A stretch of DNA of 64,000 nucleotides from the NCBI RefSeq assembly GCF_016862895.1, contig NZ_BONV01000051.1:26580-90579 (forward strand). Direction: 5' to 3'. Positions within the stretch are counted from its first letter, which is position 1. Each line of letters begins with the position of its first letter. Below, one piece after another: positions 35,725-44,280 of the stretch. The DNA is from Planotetraspora kaengkrachanensis. GTDB lineage: Bacteria > Actinomycetota > Actinomycetes > Streptosporangiales > Streptosporangiaceae. The position numbers and the translations under genes were made by a program. Below the pieces are notes generated by a model. That model searched no databases, was not told the DNA's origin, and saw only the letters and a list, made by a program, of their open reading frames with translations.

Positions 35725-36588
35725 ATGAGGACGCTCAGGGCCAGGCTGACGCCGTACGCGCTGATCTTCCCAGGCGGGCTCTGGCTGGCGATCTTCTTCG
35801 TCGTCCCCACGCTCGTGATGTTGTCGTTGTCGCTGCAGTCGGGCAACGTGGTCGACGGCTTCGCCTTCACGTTCAACTGGCACAGCTACGTCGACGGGGT
35901 GACCACCTACCACGACCAGATCGTCAGGTCCCTGCTGTACGGCCTGACCGCCACGGTCGTCCAGATCGTCATCGGCTTCCCCGTGGCGTACTGGATCGCC
36001 TTCAAGGGCGGCGCCCGCAAGTCGGTGTACCTCTTCCTGGTCCTGCTGCCCTTCCTGGTGTCGTTCGTGCTGCGGACGATCTCCTGGCAGTTCCTGCTGT
36101 CGGACAACGGCATTCTGTTCGGCCCGCTGAAGGACATCGGGCTCCTGCCGCAGGACTTCCGCGTCCTGGCCACGCCGTACGCGGTGATCGGCGGCCTGTC
36201 CTACAACTTCCTGCCGTTCATGATCCTGCCGATGTACGTGGCGCTGGAGCGGATCGACCCCCGGCTCCTCGAGGCGGCCCAGGACCTCTACGCGAGCAGG
36301 GCCCAGACGTTCCTGCGCGTCGTGCTGCCGCTGTCGCTGCCCGGCGTGTTCGCCGGGGTGCTCATGACGTTCGTGCCGGCCACCTCTGACTATGTCAACT
36401 CGTCCGTCCTCGGCGGCACCAACACCACGATGATCGGCAACGTCATCCAGAACCAGTTCCTGGTCAACCAGGACTACCCGGTCGCGTCGGCCCTGTCGTT
36501 CACGCTCATGGCATTGCTGCTGATCGGCATCTTCGTGTACGCGAGAGCCCTCGGCACCGAGGACGTGCTGGAGGTGGCCGCGCGATGA
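35725..36588 (+). CDS. potB: PotB-like ABC permease
   Basis: The 287-residue protein has six membrane helices and the EAA-loop that docks the ATPase, EAAQDLYASRAQTFLRVVLPLSLPG. It has the expected layout of PotB/binding-protein-dependent permeases. GAGGAGGAGG ends two bases before the ATG, closer than usual. It overlaps potC by four bases (ATGA). Confidence 0.88.
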   Translation: MRTLRARLTPYALIFPGGLWLAIFFVVPTLVMLSLSLQSGNVVDGFAFTFNWHSYVDGVTTYHDQIVRSLLYGLTATVVQIVIGFPVAYWIAFKGGARKSVYLFLVLLPFLVSFVLRTISWQFLLSDNGILFGPLKDIGLLPQDFRVLATPYAVIGGLSYNFLPFMILPMYVALERIDPRLLEAAQDLYASRAQTFLRVVLPLSLPGVFAGVLMTFVPATSDYVNSSVLGGTNTTMIGNVIQNQFLVNQDYPVASALSFTLMALLLIGIFVYARALGTEDVLEVAAR

Positions 36589-37373
36589 ACCGCGGACTGT
36601 TGCGGGGGCGCGGCCTCCAGATCTACACCTGGCTGGTCATCGCCTGGCTCGTGGTCCCGATCGCGGTCATGATCCTGTTCGGGTTCAACGACACCAAGGG
36701 CCGGTTCAACACCACCTTCCAGGGGTTCACCCTCAAGTGGTACGGCCGGCTCTTCGAGATCGACGCACTGACCCAGGCCCTGGTGAACTCGCTTCTCATC
36801 GCGCTGCTCACGATGGTGATCGCCGGCGCGCTCGGATCGCTCATCGGACTGGCCCTCGGCCGCTACCGCTTCCGCGGGGCGGCGCTGCTGACGCTGGTGA
36901 TGTTCGCCGCGATCTCGTGCGCCGAGATCGTGATGGGCGCCTCCCTGCACTCGCTGTTCATCACGCTGGGCATGCCGGAGGGGTTCCCCACCATCCTCAT
37001 CGCCCACGTCATGTTCTCGATCTCCTTCGTGGCCGTGACGGTGCGGGCCCGGGTGATGACTTTGGACACCTCGCTCGAGGAAGCCGCCAGGGACCTCGGC
37101 GCGAGCACGTGGGCTACCTTCCGGCTGGTCACGCTCCCGATGATCTTCCCGGGCGTCCTGGCGGGCTCGATGCTGGCGTTCGCCCTGTCGATCGACGACT
37201 TCGTGATCACCAACTTCACCGCAGGCGGCACGACGACGTTCCCGCTGTGGATCTGGGGCGTCACCCGTGTGGGCATCCCGCCGCAGGTCAACATCATGGG
37301 CACGCTCATCTTCGCGGGCGGTCTTCTGATCGCCGCCGCCAACATCATCAGCGCGCGGCGCCGCCGCGCGTGA
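36585..37373 (+). CDS. potC: PotC-like ABC permease
   Basis: The 262-residue protein is the second permease of the importer, with six helices and the EAA loop EEAARDLGASTWATFRLVTLPMIFPG. Its ATG overlaps the potB stop. The next gene (FAD oxidase) starts 20 bases after it, so amine import and oxidation are on one transcript. Confidence 0.88.
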   Translation: MNRGLLRGRGLQIYTWLVIAWLVVPIAVMILFGFNDTKGRFNTTFQGFTLKWYGRLFEIDALTQALVNSLLIALLTMVIAGALGSLIGLALGRYRFRGAALLTLVMFAAISCAEIVMGASLHSLFITLGMPEGFPTILIAHVMFSISFVAVTVRARVMTLDTSLEEAARDLGASTWATFRLVTLPMIFPGVLAGSMLAFALSIDDFVITNFTAGGTTTFPLWIWGVTRVGIPPQVNIMGTLIFAGGLLIAAANIISARRRRA

Positions 37374-37392
37374 TTCCTCGGGGAAGTGGAAT

Positions 37393-38787
37393 GTGAACCC
37401 GCAGAAGGCGCTCGCTGACGCGGAACGCAAGCCGTACTGGCTGGACCGGGCGATCGCGCCCGCTCCGTCGCCGCGACTGACCGGCCAGGTCTCCGCGGAC
37501 CTGGCCGTCGTCGGGGGTGGTTTCTCCGGTCTGTGGACCGCGCTCATGGCCAAGGAGCGCGACCCGTCCCTCGACGTCGTCCTGCTGGAGGGGCGGGAGA
37601 TCGGCTGGGCCGCGTCAGGCCGCAACGGCGGCTTCTGCGCGGCGAGCATCACCCACGGACTCGGCAACGGGATGGAGCGGTGGCCGGAGGAGATCGGCCG
37701 GCTCGACCGCCTCGGACGGGAGAACCTCGACGAGATCGAGGCCACCCTCGCCCGGTACGGCATCGACTGCTCCTTCGAGCGGACCGGCGAGGTGCGCGTC
37801 GCCACGCGGGACTGGGAACTCGACGGCCTCGACGAGGAGGCCGCCGTCGGCGCGTCGCTCGGGCTGAGGATGGAGCGCCTCGACCGCGAGCAGGTGCGGG
37901 CCGAGGTCGACTCCCCGACCTACCTGGGCGGCCTGTGGGACCGGGACGGGGCGGCCATGGTCGACCCCGCCCGGCTGGCCTGGGGGCTCAGGGACGCCTG
38001 CATCCGGCTCGGCGTGCGCGTCTTCGAGCGGACCCCGGTCATGTCCCTGCGGGACGGCGGGAGTCTTCTGGAACTCGTGACGCCTCTCGGCGCGGTGCGG
38101 GCGAGCACGGTCGCCCTGGGCACGGGCGCCTTCGCTCCGCTGCTCGGCAGGCTGCGGCACTTCCTCGTGCCGGTCTACGACTACGTGCTGATGACCGAAC
38201 CCGTGCCCGCGGACCGCCTGGCCGAGGTCGGCTGGCGCAACCGGCAGGGGTTCGGCGACTCGGGCAACCAGTTCCACTACTACCGGCTGACCGACGACAA
38301 CCGGATCCTGTGGGGCGGGTACGACGCGGTCTACTACAACGGCGGCCTCATCACGGCGGAGCACGATCAGCGCGACACCACGTTCGAGATGCTCGCCGAG
38401 CACTTCTACGAGACGTTCCCGCAGCTCGAAGGGGTGAGGTTCAGCCACAGGTGGGGTGGGGTCATCGACACCTGCAGCAGGTTCAGCGCCTTCTTCGGCA
38501 CCGCGTACGGCTCTCGCCTCGCCTACGCGGCCGGGTACACGGGCCTCGGGGTCGGGGCCACCCGTTTCGGGGCCAACGTGATGCTCGATCTGCTCGCCGG
38601 GGAGGAGACCGAGCGGACCCGGCTGCGCATGGTGCGGCGCAAGCCCGTGCCCTTCCCGCCCGAACCGCTCAGGTCGGGCGTCATCCAGCTCACGCGCTGG
38701 TCGCTGGCCAGGTCCGACGAGCACGAGGGGCGTCGCAACGCGTGGCTGCGCACGCTCGACGCGTTCGGGCTCGGCTTCGACTCGTGA
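37393..38787 (+). CDS. FAD-dependent oxidoreductase (PuuB-like DAO family)
   Basis: The 464-residue flavoprotein starts with the dinucleotide-binding motif VVGGGFSGLWTALMAKE and carries GREIGWAASGRNGGFC, as in gamma-glutamylputrescine oxidase PuuB and D-amino-acid-oxidase relatives. SHRWGGVIDTCSRFSAFFGTA and AAGYTGLGVGATRFGANVM are later FAD/substrate regions. In this locus it could oxidise putrescine or gamma-glutamylputrescine to an aldehyde for the dehydrogenase. No glutamyl-putrescine synthetase is in the window. GTG start with GGGAAGTGGA ahead. Confidence 0.82.
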   Translation: MNPQKALADAERKPYWLDRAIAPAPSPRLTGQVSADLAVVGGGFSGLWTALMAKERDPSLDVVLLEGREIGWAASGRNGGFCAASITHGLGNGMERWPEEIGRLDRLGRENLDEIEATLARYGIDCSFERTGEVRVATRDWELDGLDEEAAVGASLGLRMERLDREQVRAEVDSPTYLGGLWDRDGAAMVDPARLAWGLRDACIRLGVRVFERTPVMSLRDGGSLLELVTPLGAVRASTVALGTGAFAPLLGRLRHFLVPVYDYVLMTEPVPADRLAEVGWRNRQGFGDSGNQFHYYRLTDDNRILWGGYDAVYYNGGLITAEHDQRDTTFEMLAEHFYETFPQLEGVRFSHRWGGVIDTCSRFSAFFGTAYGSRLAYAAGYTGLGVGATRFGANVMLDLLAGEETERTRLRMVRRKPVPFPPEPLRSGVIQLTRWSLARSDEHEGRRNAWLRTLDAFGLGFDS

Positions 38788-38805
38788 CCCCTCGGCCGGG
38801 GTGCG

Positions 38806-39678
38806 TCACCCGGCCAGCCAGCGCAACGGGTTCTCGTGGGTGATCAGGCGCCGTGTCTCGTCGTCGACGCCGGCCTCACTCAGGGCAGGCAGGATCGTGT
38901 CGAAGAGCCTGCCGTACCCCGGCCCGCCGTAGCCGAGCAGATGTTCACGGCGGGAGACGCCGCTGCTGAGCAGCACGCGTTCGGCGTGGCCGGCGTCGAG
39001 CAGCGCCAGGACGTGCTCGGCGTCGTCGACGCTCACGTAGGCGCCGGTCTCCGCGATCTTCCGCTGGGCCGGCGCGTCGGCCGTGCGCGCGCTGAGCCGC
39101 CGGGCGGGCACTCCGTGGGAGAGCAGGAGTTCGAGCAGGCCCAGGCCCTCGGTCGCCACCGGCAGGTCGGTGCGCAGGCAGGCGCGGGCGGCGGCGATGA
39201 GCGCGCGCTCCTCCGCCGCGGTCGGGGCCTCGTCCCAGGCGGTCGCCACGATGAGTCCGGGCCGCGCCCCCGCGCCGTCGAGCCCCGCACCGATCTCGTG
39301 CAGGAGGTCCGCCGTCAGGTCGTCCACGCCGTACCGCCGGACGGCGTCCCCGCAGAACGGCTCGGGGGCGAATCCGGTGGCGGCGACGACGGCGACCCTG
39401 CTGCCCGCGGCCATGCGGCCGAGCGACGACGGGTCGCGGGCCATGCCGATGCAGGTGTGCTCGACGACCAGGCTCAGCCCGCGACCCGACGCCAGTTGCT
39501 TGAGCTCGGCGACGACGTACCTCTCCTCGTCGAGCCAGCGGTACGGGTCGGAGCCGACGCCGATTCCCCACCGGGTGTCCGTGCGCAGGTGTTCACGGGC
39601 GAGCACCGGACCGTCGATCTCAGAGACGGGGACCGCACCCGAGACGGTCTGGATGCGGGGAAAATAAGCGCCGGGCAT
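38806..39678 (-). CDS. Phosphotriesterase-like TIM-barrel protein, metal ligands altered
   Basis: The 290-residue protein follows the phosphotriesterase-family pattern: VEHTCIGMARDPSSLGRMA, VVAATGFAPEPF, and the C-terminal ITHENPLRWLAG. Several metal ligands differ. The usual HxH near the N-terminus reads AREHLRTD (first His replaced by Arg), PVxxH reads PVATEGLG, and the late Asp of LSxD is LSSGVS. It is probably non-hydrolytic or uses different chemistry. The ATG at 39678 has TTAATG about ten bases upstream and no ribosome binding site, fitting a leaderless message. Confidence 0.7.
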   Translation of the reverse strand: MPGAYFPRIQTVSGAVPVSEIDGPVLAREHLRTDTRWGIGVGSDPYRWLDEERYVVAELKQLASGRGLSLVVEHTCIGMARDPSSLGRMAAGSRVAVVAATGFAPEPFCGDAVRRYGVDDLTADLLHEIGAGLDGAGARPGLIVATAWDEAPTAAEERALIAAARACLRTDLPVATEGLGLLELLLSHGVPARRLSARTADAPAQRKIAETGAYVSVDDAEHVLALLDAGHAERVLLSSGVSRREHLLGYGGPGYGRLFDTILPALSEAGVDDETRRLITHENPLRWLAG

Positions 39679-39718
39679 GAACGGACATTAACTGATTTCT
39701 TGCGAAAATAGGGTCTTT

Positions 39719-40957
39719 TTACGCGAGGAGCTCCGTGTAGATCTCCTCGAACCGGTCGAGAGATCGCTGGTGGTCGTGGGTGGCGGCGATGGCGAGGCTC
39801 GCTCTGGACATGGTGGCGTGTGTCTCGGCGGACGTCAGGATGGCGACCAGATGCCTGGCCATCTCCTGGGCGTCGCCCGGCCGGTAGAGGAAGCCGTTGC
39901 CGGACACGAGATGGGGCAGCGCCATGGCGTCGGCCGCCACGACGGGCAGCCCGGCGGCCATCGCCTCGAGCGTCGCGATGCTCTGCAGTTCGGCGACGCC
40001 CGGCATGGCGAACACGTCGGCCGCCGAGTAGACCTGCGGCAGGTCGGCGTCGGGGATGAACCCGAGGAAGCGGACACGCTCGCCCACCCCGATCCGGGCG
40101 GCGAGCCGTTCGAGGTCCTGGCGCCTCGCGCCGGTGCCGACCAGCACCGCCTGGGCGTCGACGTGGTTCAGCACGTGCGGCAGGGCCCGGATCAGGTCCT
40201 CGAGCCGCTTCTCCTCGTCAAGACGGCCGACGAACAGGACGGTCGGCCGGTCGGCGACGCCGAACCGCCGCCGCGCCCACTCCTGCGGCTGGCGCTGGAA
40301 CCGCTGCAGGTCGATGCCGCAGGAGACCGCCTCCACCTCGTGCGGAAACCCCTTGTCGACCAGCAGCCGGGCGGCGATCCGCGTGGGCGTGGTGACCCGG
40401 TGGGCGCGGGCGAAGACCCGGGCCAGGTCCTGCCAGGCCAGATGCCCGGCGCGGGCCCGCAGCGCACCCGGGACGCGGGCGAACTGGAAGAGGTTGTCAG
40501 GCATGAAGTGGTTGGTGGCCACCACGGGCAGGCCCGCCCGGCCCGCCGCCCCGAGGGCCGCCCGGCCGATCATGAAGTGCCCCTGGACGTGGACGACGTC
40601 CGGCCGGGCCCGGCCGATCAGGTGCTCCATCGTCCGCTTCAGACCCGGAGGAAGGGTGATCCGCATCGTCGGATGCACCGGCAGCCGGGCCGACCACAAC
40701 CGGTGGACCACCACACCGCCCACGACCTCCGTACGCGGACGGCCCTCGTCGGACGAGCACACCACGTGGACGTCGGCGCCACGCGCGACCAGCCCGTCCG
40801 CGAGGCGGTGGGTGAAGTACGAGGCGCCGTTCACGTCGGGCGGGTAGGTGTCGGTGGCGATCAGCACCCGGCGGCGGCGCGCGGGGGCCGCGGCCACGGC
40901 GAGGGACGGCTGCGCTCCTGCGGGGTCCGGGCTTGAGGGGGCGGGGACGGCGTTCAT
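39719..40957 (-). CDS. GT4-family glycosyltransferase
   Basis: The 412-residue protein is a GT-B fold retaining glycosyltransferase: an N-terminal acceptor domain with TDTYPPDVNGASYFTHRLADGL, and a C-terminal nucleotide-sugar domain with LFVGRLDEEKRLEDLIRAL and the E-x7-E region GVAELQSIATLEAMAAGLPVV. Such enzymes make glycolipids or cell-envelope glycans; MGDG/PIM-type synthases are nearest in style. No membrane segment. The acceptor is unknown. It ends 40 bases before the phosphotriesterase-like gene, whose promoter lies in that gap. Confidence 0.85.
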   Translation of the reverse strand: MNAVPAPSSPDPAGAQPSLAVAAAPARRRRVLIATDTYPPDVNGASYFTHRLADGLVARGADVHVVCSSDEGRPRTEVVGGVVVHRLWSARLPVHPTMRITLPPGLKRTMEHLIGRARPDVVHVQGHFMIGRAALGAAGRAGLPVVATNHFMPDNLFQFARVPGALRARAGHLAWQDLARVFARAHRVTTPTRIAARLLVDKGFPHEVEAVSCGIDLQRFQRQPQEWARRRFGVADRPTVLFVGRLDEEKRLEDLIRALPHVLNHVDAQAVLVGTGARRQDLERLAARIGVGERVRFLGFIPDADLPQVYSAADVFAMPGVAELQSIATLEAMAAGLPVVAADAMALPHLVSGNGFLYRPGDAQEMARHLVAILTSAETHATMSRASLAIAATHDHQRSLDRFEEIYTELLA

Positions 40958-41018
40958 CGGGCTCCGATCTGCGTCATCCGGTGCGGGGGGTCGTCCGGTG
41001 CGGGGTGCATTCCAGGGT

Positions 41019-41822
41019 TCATCCGGTGAGAGGGCTGGTCCGGGCGAGTGCGACGGTTCCGGCTCCGGCGATCAGGGCCGCCACCACCGCGGCCGTCAGA
41101 TTCGTCGGCAGGGGCTCGCCGAGCAGCAGGGCCCCGCAGGCGACCGCGGTGACCGGGTCCGTCAGCTGCAGGGTGGCGTAGGCGACCGCGAAGTGGCGGC
41201 CGGCGTAGGCCCGTTGCAGCAGGCCGAGCGCCGCCAGCACGGGGATCGGCATGACGGCGAGCAGCCAGAGGTGCTCCCCGTCACCGTCGACGATCACGCG
41301 GGTGACCGTCGCGCACGAGCCGTACATCACCCCCGCCGCCACCGCGAGCAGCGCCGTACGGCCGGCGCCGCCCATGCTCGTGGCCAGCCCGAAGCAGACG
41401 AGGGCCGCGAGAACGGCGGCGGCGAGCAGCGCGAGCGCGCCGGCGTCGTCCATGCGGGGCGTCGGCGCGGTGGCGGGGACGAGCATCACAAGGCCGATCA
41501 GGCCGGCGCCGACGACGGCCGCGGCGACGAGTTCGCTACCGGTGGGCCTGCGGCCGTGCAGCGCGGCCGCGATCGGCAGGGCGAACAGGAGGCTGGCGAC
41601 GCCCATGGGCTGCACCACGATCAGCGGGCCCGCGCTCAGGGCGACGATGTGCAGCCCGCCGCCCAGGGCGACCGCGCCCGTGCCGATCAGCCAGCGCGGC
41701 CGCCGCAGCAGCCCGAGCATGCCGGGTCCGGCCGCGCCCGAGGCCTCGTGCTGCTGGAACGCCGCGCCCAGAGCGAAGAAAAGTGAGCCGAGCAGCGCCA
41801 GGGCCGCCGCGAGCACAATCAT
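41019..41822 (-). CDS. DMT-superfamily (EamA-like) transporter
   Basis: The 267-residue protein has ten predicted helices in two five-helix halves, with typical EamA features such as GPLIVVQPMGVASLLFALP and the repeat-half ATLQLTDPVTAVACGALLLGEPL. The cargo is unknown. GGAAGGAGGG precedes the ATG. Direct repeats of TCATCCGGTG-type lie in the 61-bp gap on its 3' side. Confidence 0.8.
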   Translation of the reverse strand: MIVLAAALALLGSLFFALGAAFQQHEASGAAGPGMLGLLRRPRWLIGTGAVALGGGLHIVALSAGPLIVVQPMGVASLLFALPIAAALHGRRPTGSELVAAAVVGAGLIGLVMLVPATAPTPRMDDAGALALLAAAVLAALVCFGLATSMGGAGRTALLAVAAGVMYGSCATVTRVIVDGDGEHLWLLAVMPIPVLAALGLLQRAYAGRHFAVAYATLQLTDPVTAVACGALLLGEPLPTNLTAAVVAALIAGAGTVALARTSPLTG

Positions 41823-42016
41823 GCGCCCTCCTTCCAGCTGAATGAAGACACGGCGTCATGGCCGAAATGCCTCATGTCAGCGACTGGAGGTCGAACGCGG
41901 GACTAATGCCCGCCGCGCGCGGGGCCGATCAGCTCAACTTCGGCTGACCTTCAGCGGGTGGTCGGCTCGCCGTCGACTGGTCGACAGACGGTTCTCCCAC
42001 GGGGACCGGATCCGGC

Positions 42017-42742
42017 TCAGGTCATCGTCCTGCCGCCGTTGACGGCGAGACGCTGTCCGGTGATGAACCGGGAACCGGGGGAGGCGAGGAAGGCGACGGC
42101 CTCGGCCACGTCGATGGGCACGCCCATGTGGCCGAGAGGCAGGTGCGTGATGTACTCCTCGTACTCCGCCGCCGGAGTGCCCTCGTGACGTTCCACGGGG
42201 ATCCAGCCCGGCTCGATCGTGTTCACGGTGATGCCGTACGGGCCGAGCTCGCGGGCCCACGACCGGGTGAGGCCGTGCATCGCGGCCTTGGCCGACACGT
42301 AGTGCCCGTAGTCGGGGTTGCCGAGGTCGGTGACCTCGCTTCCGACGTTGATGATCCGGCCGGATCCGGCCGCGCGCATGGCGGGCAGCACGGCCTGCAG
42401 GATGAGCAGCGGAGCCTTGACGAAGAAGTGCAGCTGGTCGAGGTGGTCGTCCCACGTCTGTTCCTGAACCGGCATGAGCGGCTGCGGCCCCGTCGCGTTG
42501 TTGACCACCACGTCGACCGCCCCGATCTCGGCGACTGACCCCCGTACGGAATCCTCGTCGGTGACGTCGAACCTGGCCAGGCGCGCGGAGCCGCCGGCGG
42601 CCTGCACGCGCTCGACGACGGCCGAGGCCCCCGCGGTGTCGTGCGCGTAGTTGACGGCCACGTGCCAGCCGTCGGCCGCGAGCCGTTCGGCGATGACCGC
42701 GCCAAGACCTCGTGAAGCTCCGGTGACCAGTGCCGTTCCCAT
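42017..42742 (-). CDS. SDR-family oxidoreductase (FabG-like)
   Basis: This 241-residue short-chain dehydrogenase has TGASRGLG (7-14) for NAD(P), NNATG near 81-85 and the catalytic Ser135, Tyr148 and Lys152 (YVSAK). The C-terminal INTIEPGWIP-like region (NTIEPGWIPVERH) and INGGRT end (VNGGRTMT) are typical of 3-oxoacyl reductase-like SDRs. The substrate is not evident. AGGA precedes the ATG by nine bases. It is divergent from the SnoaL-like gene across 82 bases. Confidence 0.9.
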   Translation of the reverse strand: MGTALVTGASRGLGAVIAERLAADGWHVAVNYAHDTAGASAVVERVQAAGGSARLARFDVTDEDSVRGSVAEIGAVDVVVNNATGPQPLMPVQEQTWDDHLDQLHFFVKAPLLILQAVLPAMRAAGSGRIINVGSEVTDLGNPDYGHYVSAKAAMHGLTRSWARELGPYGITVNTIEPGWIPVERHEGTPAAEYEEYITHLPLGHMGVPIDVAEAVAFLASPGSRFITGQRLAVNGGRTMT

Positions 42743-42824
42743 GGTTGTTCGTCCTATCACGCTGGTTCGCCTGCCCGGTAGGCGGGCAACGCGAGGACTT
42801 CGCGCATGGTGCATAGTGATCCGC

Positions 42825-43280
42825 ATGGATGAGATCGCCGCACTGGTCGACCGGGCCGAGATCGAGGACGTCGTGACCGCCGTCTTCGACACGACGGACG
42901 CGAAGAACTGGGCCGTCTGCCAGGAACTCTTCGATGACGAGGTCGCCGTCGACTTCACCGGCCTGAACGGCGGGGAGCCTTCGAGGGTGACCTCCGCGCA
43001 GCTGGTCGACGGCTGGAACAAGGGACTGCACGCGAAGAAGCAGAGCTTCCACACCGTCAGCAACTACGCGATCAACGTCGACGGCGCCGAGGCCGGCGTG
43101 ACCGCGAAGGGCTATGCCTACAACCTGCTCGACGCCGACCTCGGCGGGGGCATCTGGGAGGTCTGGGGCGTCTACCGGCTCAGGCTGGTACGGCAGGCCG
43201 AGGGCTGGAAGGTGACCGCTCTGGCGTTCGAGGCCAAGCACAGCCGCGGCGACGCCTCCGTCCGCACCCACACGCTGTAG
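42825..43280 (+). CDS. SnoaL-like/NTF2-fold protein
   Basis: The 151-residue cone-shaped alpha+beta protein has the SnoaL_4-type pattern: an N-terminal helix (IAALVDRAEIEDVVTAVFDTTDAKNW), HTVSNYAINVDG, and a C-terminal strand pair ending VTALAFEAKHSRGD. It may act with the divergent SDR. CATAGT lies about seven bases before the ATG and there is no ribosome binding site, so the message is probably leaderless. Confidence 0.8.
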   Translation: MDEIAALVDRAEIEDVVTAVFDTTDAKNWAVCQELFDDEVAVDFTGLNGGEPSRVTSAQLVDGWNKGLHAKKQSFHTVSNYAINVDGAEAGVTAKGYAYNLLDADLGGGIWEVWGVYRLRLVRQAEGWKVTALAFEAKHSRGDASVRTHTL

Positions 43281-43334
43281 GCGCAGTGCGCCCACGTGGG
43301 GTAGCGGCCCCGCGAAGGCGCGGTAGACCCGAGC

Positions 43335-43360
43335 CGCTCCGGCCGGACACGGCCGGAGCG
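43335..43360. terminator. Perfect 10-bp hairpin between convergent genes
   Basis: CGCTCCGGCC (43335-43344) and GGCCGGAGCG (43351-43360) enclose GGACAC. It lies between the stops of the SnoaL-like gene and the VC0807-like gene and can serve both strands. Confidence 0.7.
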
Positions 43361-43361
43361 C

Positions 43362-44015
43362 TCAGGGCGCGACGGGCGCGGCCGAGGCCGGAGTCTCGGC
43401 GTGCAGGCGCTGCAGCACCCGCCGGAACGCCCACGCCGATCCGAGGAACGCGACCGTGCTGATGGTCGCGACGGCCGCGGTCCTGACGAGCAGGTAGGTC
43501 TCGATCGACTGGTGCAGCAACAGCCAGATGCTGACGGTCGAGTTCATGAGCAGGACGAACGCCCACAGCAGCGTGATCTGCGCGAAGAACCTGCGGATCC
43601 GTTCGTGACGCAGGATGAACGACGGCAGATGGATGTAGTCGAGGGTGAGCTTCTGCACCAGCGGGCGCCGCAGCCGCACCGAGGCCAGGAAGGCCATGCT
43701 GATACAGATCGTGCCGAGTTCGGGCTGGATGAAGTAGACGACCGCGCTTCCCGACCACAGGCCGACGGCCGCGCGGCAGGTGATCGCGATCGCGGCCAGG
43801 AGCATCGTCCCCGGGATCGGGCGCCGTCTGATCAGCCGCCACAGCAGCCCGAGATAGACCCATGACACCGCCGCCACCAGCGCGCCGTTCAGGCCGAGCA
43901 GCGTAAGCGCGGCGTAGAAGACGGCCAGGGGAGCGACCACGCCTTCGAGGAGCCGCGGCACCGCCTGCTTGAGCATCGCGGTGAGCCGTGGCAGGACGAA
44001 AGGCGTATGGTTCAT
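43362..44015 (-). CDS. VC0807-family membrane protein
   Basis: The 217-residue protein has five to six hydrophobic stretches and resembles the VC0807/DUF3159-like group of actinobacterial inner-membrane proteins (LLEGVVAPLAVFYAALTLLGLNGALVAA, split). The best start is ATG 44015 with GGAG five bases upstream; a codon at 44048 would add 11 residues. Function is unknown. Confidence 0.7.
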   Translation of the reverse strand: MNHTPFVLPRLTAMLKQAVPRLLEGVVAPLAVFYAALTLLGLNGALVAAVSWVYLGLLWRLIRRRPIPGTMLLAAIAITCRAAVGLWSGSAVVYFIQPELGTICISMAFLASVRLRRPLVQKLTLDYIHLPSFILRHERIRRFFAQITLLWAFVLLMNSTVSIWLLLHQSIETYLLVRTAAVATISTVAFLGSAWAFRRVLQRLHAETPASAAPVAP

Positions 44016-44156
44016 GACACTCCATCGGGCCGGGCGTAGGGACTCCATCTACCCGTGGCCCCTGCCGGAAACACGAGGGCTGGCCTTTACCGGTGGCCTA
44101 ACGTACCCGACCCCCACATGATCCGGTGCCCATCCGGAGAGGGTCGCTCTCGCCGT

Positions 44157-44175
44157 CCATGCCCGTACGGCATGG
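44157..44175. promoter_or_regulatory. Palindrome in the gap before the LLM gene
   Basis: CCATGCC-CGTAC-GGCATGG is a 7-bp inverted repeat around a near-palindromic centre. The 265-bp gap (44016-44280) otherwise holds no gene and no clear promoter, apart from ATTAAT close to the downstream start. Confidence 0.35.
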
Positions 44176-44280
44176 CGTCGTAATGCCGCGAACGCCGCGA
44201 ACCGGGCGGTGGCCAGGTCTTTACGACGGCGGGGCGGGTGTCTCCCGGGACACGGAAGAAATGCCGATTAATTTGGCGGA

